The notes beneath the pieces are model-generated. The model had not been told where the DNA came from and searched no databases. It saw only the letters and a program-made list of their open reading frames with translations. DNA of 64,000 nt from Trifolium pratense. Taxonomy: Eukaryota > Streptophyta > Magnoliopsida > Fabales > Fabaceae. The position numbers and the translations under genes were made by a program. The stretch is from assembly GCF_020283565.1 (NCBI RefSeq), contig NC_060060.1, forward strand, positions 48,906,015 through 48,970,014. The letters run 5' to 3'. Shown here in pieces: positions 58,938-64,000 of this stretch (position 1 is the stretch's first letter; every line of letters begins with the position of its first letter).

Positions 58938-60587
58938 TTACAATAGACCTTTTGCGATAATTTCACGTAGAAGTTTCTCTGCCTTATCATTTTCACCTTT
59001 ATTAAACAGAGAACGGATAATTATTTCATAAGTTGCAGCGTCTGGAATGCAACTATTGTCTTTCATTTTTGATAGCAAGGCCAACGCTTCATCAAACAAG
59101 CCCTTGTCGCAAAACCCTTGGATCATAACAGTATATGTATAAACATTTAGATTGTAGCCTTTGACTGAAAGATCTTCAAAAACATTTCTCGCGTCGTCTA
59201 CTCTTCCAACTTTACACAATCCGTGAATAAGAATAGTATATGTGTTCATATTTGGTTGAATGCCCTCGTCCTTAACTTTTGTTAATAATGCAATTGCCTT
59301 TTCAATATGATGGTTTTTGCATAAAGCATTAAATATAGAATTGTAGGTAACTATATTAGGTGGTTGACCTCTATCATGCATCTCATCAACAAGCTTCAAA
59401 GCATGTGAGATTCTCCCTGATTTGCCCAAACCATCAATAAGGGAATTGTAAGCTATCACATTAGGAATAATGTTTCTACAACGCATTTCTTTGAAGAGAA
59501 TTAAGGCTTCATCCACCATTTTAACCTTACAAAATCCATTAATCATAATATTATAGCTCCGAACTTCAGGAGTCACTCCACTTTGGGCCATGATATTGAA
59601 TATACCCTTGGCCTTGTTCACTTGTTTAACTAAGCAATATCCATCCATTAAAGAGTTATATGTAACAACATTAGGTTTAACACCTTTTCTAATCATCATA
59701 GCAAACACATTATTAGCTTCTTTCACTATTCCTTCCTTACAAAATGCATCAACCAATATATTGAAGGTAAACACATTAGGGTTGATGTTTTCCAATATCA
59801 TTTTATTAAACAAATCAATTGCTTCTTTCAATTTACCGACAATGCAAATGCCACTAATTAAAGTACTATAAGTGACAACATCGGGATAAATTCTCTTAGC
59901 GACCATTTCAGAATATAAATCAAAAGCATCATCAACAAGTTTATCTTTGCACATACTGTCAATAATTGCATTGTACATTACCACATTAGGTCGAACCAGT
60001 TTCCCATCAACTCGTCTCAACAACTGCAAGGCTGCACTTGTTTCTCCTACTTTACATAACCCATTGATTAAGGTCCCGTAACTAACTTGATTCAACTGAA
60101 ATCCCTGTGCTACCACGTTGTCATGAAAGTTCAATGCTTTATGGATCTCACCTTTGAGGCAAAGACCCTTGATGAGTGTATTCAAAGTTATGGCATTCGG
60201 GTTAAAACCCCTCTTGAGAATCCGGGTCAATACAGATAAAGCAAAATTGATATGACCCAATTGACAGAAACAATTGATCAAGAGGTTGGAAGTTACAAAG
60301 TCAGGTTTAATATTCCTAAATTCCATTTGTTGAGTAAGTGAAATAGCAGTGTGGAAATGCTTAGCCTTGACAATGGAACCTAAAATCCTTCCAAATTCAA
60401 TGGTGGGTGGGGTTGGATTCTTATGGAGTAAGTGATTGAACAAAGAAATGGCATCTATATCATCAAATTGAGTTGAGGATGAGTAGAAAAAAGAATTAAG
60501 AAAAGTAGGGTTTGGAAATTGGAAAGGACTGAACTTAGGAATGAAAAGAGAAACAGGAACATACCTCATAAACATTGAACAAGACAT
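58938..60587 (-). CDS. Restorer-of-fertility-like P-class PPR protein 4
   Basis: The 549-residue P-class PPR protein has 13 repeats of 35 residues (62-516) plus a final 33-residue repeat ending GLL. The presequence (MSCSMFMRYVPVSLFIPKF) is that of the gene at 31752-33419, while the C-terminal part and 3' flank are those of 4239-5948. Residue pairs 5/35 for repeats 1-13 read GD, NN, NN, GN, ND, SN, NN, NE, NN, NN, NN, TN, TD: an unusually pyrimidine-oriented set. The frame is complete, with no intron or extra domain. A role in mitochondrial RNA processing, as for known restorers, is inferred from family. Confidence 0.93.
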   Translation of the reverse strand: MSCSMFMRYVPVSLFIPKFSPFQFPNPTFLNSFFYSSSTQFDDIDAISLFNHLLHKNPTPPTIEFGRILGSIVKAKHFHTAISLTQQMEFRNIKPDFVTSNLLINCFCQLGHINFALSVLTRILKRGFNPNAITLNTLIKGLCLKGEIHKALNFHDNVVAQGFQLNQVSYGTLINGLCKVGETSAALQLLRRVDGKLVRPNVVMYNAIIDSMCKDKLVDDAFDLYSEMVAKRIYPDVVTYSTLISGICIVGKLKEAIDLFNKMILENINPNVFTFNILVDAFCKEGIVKEANNVFAMMIRKGVKPNVVTYNSLMDGYCLVKQVNKAKGIFNIMAQSGVTPEVRSYNIMINGFCKVKMVDEALILFKEMRCRNIIPNVIAYNSLIDGLGKSGRISHALKLVDEMHDRGQPPNIVTYNSIFNALCKNHHIEKAIALLTKVKDEGIQPNMNTYTILIHGLCKVGRVDDARNVFEDLSVKGYNLNVYTYTVMIQGFCDKGLFDEALALLSKMKDNSCIPDAATYEIIIRSLFNKGENDKAEKLLREIIAKGLL

Positions 60588-60814
60588 TGTTGTTCTGATT
60601 GTAGTGAATCACTGTTCTAAAATGAAATTGAATTTCAAATGCATAAGGATTGAATCCGTGACTAATACCTAATTTTTTATTTTTATTTTTTTTATGAAAA
60701 ATGTTTAGGAGTTTAAAGATGGTGACATTAACAATGGAAAAGCGGTTAACAAATTGAGTTACCGGCCTCACTTTGTTATTCTTCCAGTTAATCTTATATT
60801 TATAAAAACATTAT
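60588..60814. other. Upstream region of RFL gene 4
   Basis: The first 60 bp or so match the sequence upstream of the gene at 31752-33419 (TTGTTGTTCTGATTGTAGTG), where a 30-bp stretch is duplicated in tandem. No clear TATA box. Confidence 0.4.
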
Positions 60815-61313
60815 TATGATCGTTAATTTTGACGTTGACCATGATGAATTTAAACTCAATCTCATGTGACACATGATGCATAGACAATTGAGGTTCACCT
60901 AAAAATGAGAATAATTGGAAGAAGGCTAATAGTGAACACAAGTTAGAAACTTAAAACGACCGAATTGTTAAATAAAAAACTTTAAAACATATTTATTACC
61001 TAAAAACATAAAAAAAGATGTAAATTTTACCAATGCGAAACTTAAAGTACTTATGAATGCATTTGGCCAAAAAAAAAAAATTAATAACCAACAAATAATA
61101 GGTTAATGCAGGAGTATATCATATCATATTAATAAAAAGATAAATAAGTATTAATATATATTAATATTAATGTTGTTTAATTCGGTTTGAATCCATTTTA
61201 AAAATCAATAAAAAAATTCGACCTAATTAAGCAAAGAACATCCATACACATCCAAAAATATTGAGTGGCCAAGATGCATAACATAAACTGTCCATAAAAT
61301 GTCGCTGTTTGAG

Positions 61314-62435
61314 ATAGTGATTATCACTATTTGAAATAGTCAATGTCACACTTTTCGGACGTACCCAAAAATATCTTGAACAATTGTAGACTCACCAGCA
61401 GATTCAAACTTTTCAATAGTTGTTGCATTTGAAGCCTTATACCTCTAATGAAATTTTTTATATCCTCTAATGAAATTTTTTATATTTTTGTCTCGCATTG
61501 TACACTTGTTTAATTTCAATCTTAGTTTCTTTAATATTCTATCTTTTAAAGTGGACAAAATATTGTTAGGTGGCACAAAATTCCTTGTCGGCTCCGAAGG
61601 TCCAAGCCTCCACGCGCTTTCATAACCTCCGGCGATAGTTTTTGGTTTATTTTCTCTTAAAAAATACATATTTTTTTTAATAGAAGGTTGTTATATTTGT
61701 TTTCTTAATTTGTTCCTTAACTAATACCTTAAGAGCCCTAGTTAACACGACTCTATTAAAACATTCTTTAGAGGAGCACTGACTATTTGGAAAAATATCT
61801 TAATTTATCTAAAATATTTAAGTTTTTAAAAATAATACATATTCTAGATAAATTTATTGCTCAATCAACTTTTTTTTAATATCCGTATTTTTCGTCAAAA
61901 AATCCTACGTAAAAGGTCGAAGGGATTATTATGAGATAGAGAGAATACGAGAGCTAATCCCCTCCAATTTAATTTTTACTGGAAAGGATAAATTTTGTAT
62001 CCTGACCATTGATTCATTTTTTAAGTAAATAATTATCTTGTAATAGTATAAGGTGTGGTGGAGATTAAATAAGCTGGAGAGAATCTGCTCTCGAGAGAAC
62101 ACCATTTATTTTCCAAAGCCATCATAAGGTCAATCGTCAAGGATGAGGACATAGAGAAAGCAGTTCTCCTTCCTCCAAAAGAAAAGCTTTCTACATCACA
62201 CGTTTCATGAATATAGGTATAAAAACAAGAGGAGTGCTAGCAACACACTCCAATAACAAACACACTCTCTTCTATTGGTTAAAATTTATATGGGTCCATA
62301 TTTTTTTATGGGACCCATGTGAATTTCAACCAATAAAAGAGAGTGTCTTGAAGTGTGTTTGTTAAAGAGTGTGTTGCTAGCAATATTCATAAAAACAATA
62401 TTTTCCTTTTGTTTTTTGCTATAAAAGCTTTTGAG
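61314..62435. mobile_element. 1.1-kb insertion of unknown class
   Basis: Absent from the paralogous site near 41355. Both junctions carry TTTGAG (61308-61313 and 62430-62435), a possible 6-bp duplication. The interior has no recognisable ORF but includes the hairpin MITE at 62234-62382. The ends show no clear inverted repeats. Confidence 0.4.
62234..62382. mobile_element. 149-bp hairpin MITE
   Basis: TGCTAGCAACACACTC at the left and its complement at the right lead into long arms (AACAAACACACT, TATTGGTT, ATGGGTCC) that fold almost completely. A target duplication is not obvious. Confidence 0.65.
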
Positions 62436-63318
62436 TGGAATATGCATGGACCATGCTGCTGCGTTATCCATACGCAACACAAGCATTGTGAGAATTTTGG
62501 TTTGGCCTTTGGTCCTCGGCAAGACTTTTATGGTCACGACTCACGACCGTAGACTCACATAATTTTTGATTATTTATAAAATAATTAAAAAATAAAATAA
62601 AAAATTCAAGTTTTATGAGTATGACCAATAAATTATATTTGGTCACATAACTGTATAAGAATAATTTTTTGATCATTTTTTTTATACGCGCCAACTTTTT
62701 CTATCCCTTGTTTTGGGCTAATTACTTATTTTTGCTTCACTTTCCTTAACCATTGACTTGCTTTATTAGCGAAAGGAAAAAAAACTATTGACTGTGTGTT
62801 CCGTAGATATAGTTCAATAATATTAGTTTATAGTTACTTAAACATTGCAGTTCTGGGTTCTAAGTTTTGGGGTTCGAACTCTAAATTCTCCATTTATATT
62901 CTTATGGATATTAAATTATTTGACCAAAATAATAATAATAATTAATAACCAATGACTCACTTTTATCAATCTCTTACACTGCACACTAAACTTAAAATAT
63001 AGAGTAAAAGAGTTATGTATATTTTGTCTTTCTAAATATATATACCAATTTCATTTTCAGTTTCTCTTATTTTATTTTTTCAAATTATTGTCCCCCAAAT
63101 TTTTTTTATTTCTATAATCCTAGTGGCTTTATAAAGTTGATGTGAAGTATAATTTCGTGATGTCTTTTATGAATTCTAGTAAGTGGCTATATGTGTGAAT
63201 GGTATAAAAAATGTTGACTCTTCAAATTGCACATCGTGCCAATGTCACACCACTCACCACAACTTGTATATCCTTTTGGAAAAAACTTCAGTCAAAAAGA
63301 AAAAGTTTTGGTCATAAT

Positions 63319-63714
63319 TAGTTCTCTTATAGGATTAAATTTATGTACATCCGTTTTAAATATAAGATCCATTTAAAAAAATTACGGAGATGTATATCAA
63401 AAAAAAAAATTACAAAGATTAAAAAATTTGATTGTAGTATTTAATTTGTTGACAATAATATTGTATTTACAATTTTATTCTTCAAGAAAAAAAAAAAGAG
63501 TTAATGTCTTAATTATTTAACTTCATTTAATTTATAATTAGGAGTATACTTGTAAAAAAGTAATTAATAACTTGAAAATTTATAATTAATAATTAAGAAT
63601 ATTTTTTTAAGAGAATCTTATTTTTAAGGAAGAAGGTAGTATAATTTTGCGATAAACTTTATTTAAATACATATATCATTTCAAATCAAACACATTCAAT
63701 TGAAAAATAAATCC
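63319..63714 (+). promoter_or_regulatory. Upstream region of the DUF26 gene
   Basis: AT-rich. TATTTAAATA at 63660-63669, about 46 bp before the ATG, is the only TATA-like candidate. Confidence 0.3.
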
Positions 63715-64000
63715 ATGGCTTACTCTAAAATTCTCTTTTTCTCCATCATTGTTAGATTCCTTACTTTTGCAACTATCATGGCACAAGACTCTTCATTTTT
63801 TCTAAATAAATTTTGCTCCCCTGACCTTACCAAATCCAACAGCAACTTCCATGACAATCTCATCAAACTACTCTCTTCATTATCATCAAAAGCCATAAGC
63901 AACACTGAATTCTACAACCCTATTATTGGTACAAATCCCTCAGATTCTATCTATGGAATGTTCATGTGTAGGGGTGATGTGGATTCTCAACTTTGTCATG
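63715..64000 (+). CDS. DUF26/Gnk2-domain secreted protein or cysteine-rich receptor-like kinase (5' part)
   Basis: The first 95 codons are in the window; the gene continues past the end. Residues 1-23 form a signal peptide (MAYSKILFFSIIVRFLTFAT, then MAQ). After it comes the start of a Gnk2/DUF26 domain: C-PDLTKSNSNFHDNLIKLLSS with a LSSKA helix, FYN, then NPSDSIYGMFMCRGDVDSQL and CH, the first part of the C-X8-C-X2-C signature. Such proteins act at the cell surface or apoplast in defence and stress responses, either as CRK kinases or as kinase-less secreted proteins; which one cannot be told here. The intact start and sequence suggest a functional gene. Confidence 0.85.
   Translation, partial: MAYSKILFFSIIVRFLTFATIMAQDSSFFLNKFCSPDLTKSNSNFHDNLIKLLSSLSSKAISNTEFYNPIIGTNPSDSIYGMFMCRGDVDSQLCH

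Larger units (their letters stand above)
60815..63318. repeat. Segmental duplication partner of 40905-42247
   Basis: Collinear with 40905-42247 except for an insertion at 61314-62435 flanked by TTTGAG. No gene. Confidence 0.8.

Overview
This window is nuclear DNA from a flowering plant, most likely a temperate legume of the Medicago/Trifolium type. That assignment is an inference from the AT-rich, TE-dense composition, the gene families and legume-style repeats (TRIM, Sirevirus-type Copia, Stowaway and hAT MITEs); no species-diagnostic gene is present. No tRNA, rRNA, organelle insertion or CRISPR array was seen.

The core is a cluster of P-class pentatricopeptide repeat (PPR) genes of the Restorer-of-fertility-like (RFL) type. 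Four are intact, intronless and on the minus strand: 4239-5948, 11288-13024, 31752-33419 and 58938-60587. Two broken copies lie on the plus strand (about 23970-25275 and 42355-43405), and two 5'-end relics lie at 2964-3048 and 25421-25535. The intact proteins have about 14 repeats and a mitochondrial-type N-terminus. They are near-identical except at the two RNA-specificity residues of many repeats, and they are mosaics: all four combinations of two N-terminal and two C-terminal types occur. Kilobases of downstream flank were copied with each gene (1-4238, 8095-11287, 27066-31751, 55731-58937), so the window can be compared with itself and several TE insertions have an empty site elsewhere in the window.

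Other genes are sparse: an S1/SPH-type secreted self-incompatibility-like protein (20140-20547, minus), the first 95 codons of a DUF26/Gnk2 secreted or receptor-kinase gene running off the right end (63715-64000, plus), a PIF/Harbinger-type ORF1 fragment (13731-14108, minus), and small pieces of a TIR-NBS-LRR resistance gene (6316-6432, 7760-7843, 44270-44504, 54421-54681).

Mobile DNA fills the rest. A complete 8.6-kb Copia/Sirevirus-type element at 45529-54163 has 1320-bp LTRs differing at two sites, a TATAC target duplication and a decayed, non-coding interior. An older minus-strand Sirevirus relic (14647-about 19057) keeps one LTR, a polypurine-tract array, a broken env-like ORF interrupted by a 550-bp hAT element, and an oppositely oriented small ORF with its own TATA box. 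There are also a 783-bp MULE with about 108-bp terminal repeats, a 1403-bp element with GTAC-rich ends carrying a nested hAT MITE, two TRIM copies, Stowaway MITEs, hairpin MITEs and Helitron 3' ends. From 33420 to 40900 the sequence is an AT-rich gene desert with repeats and microsatellites.
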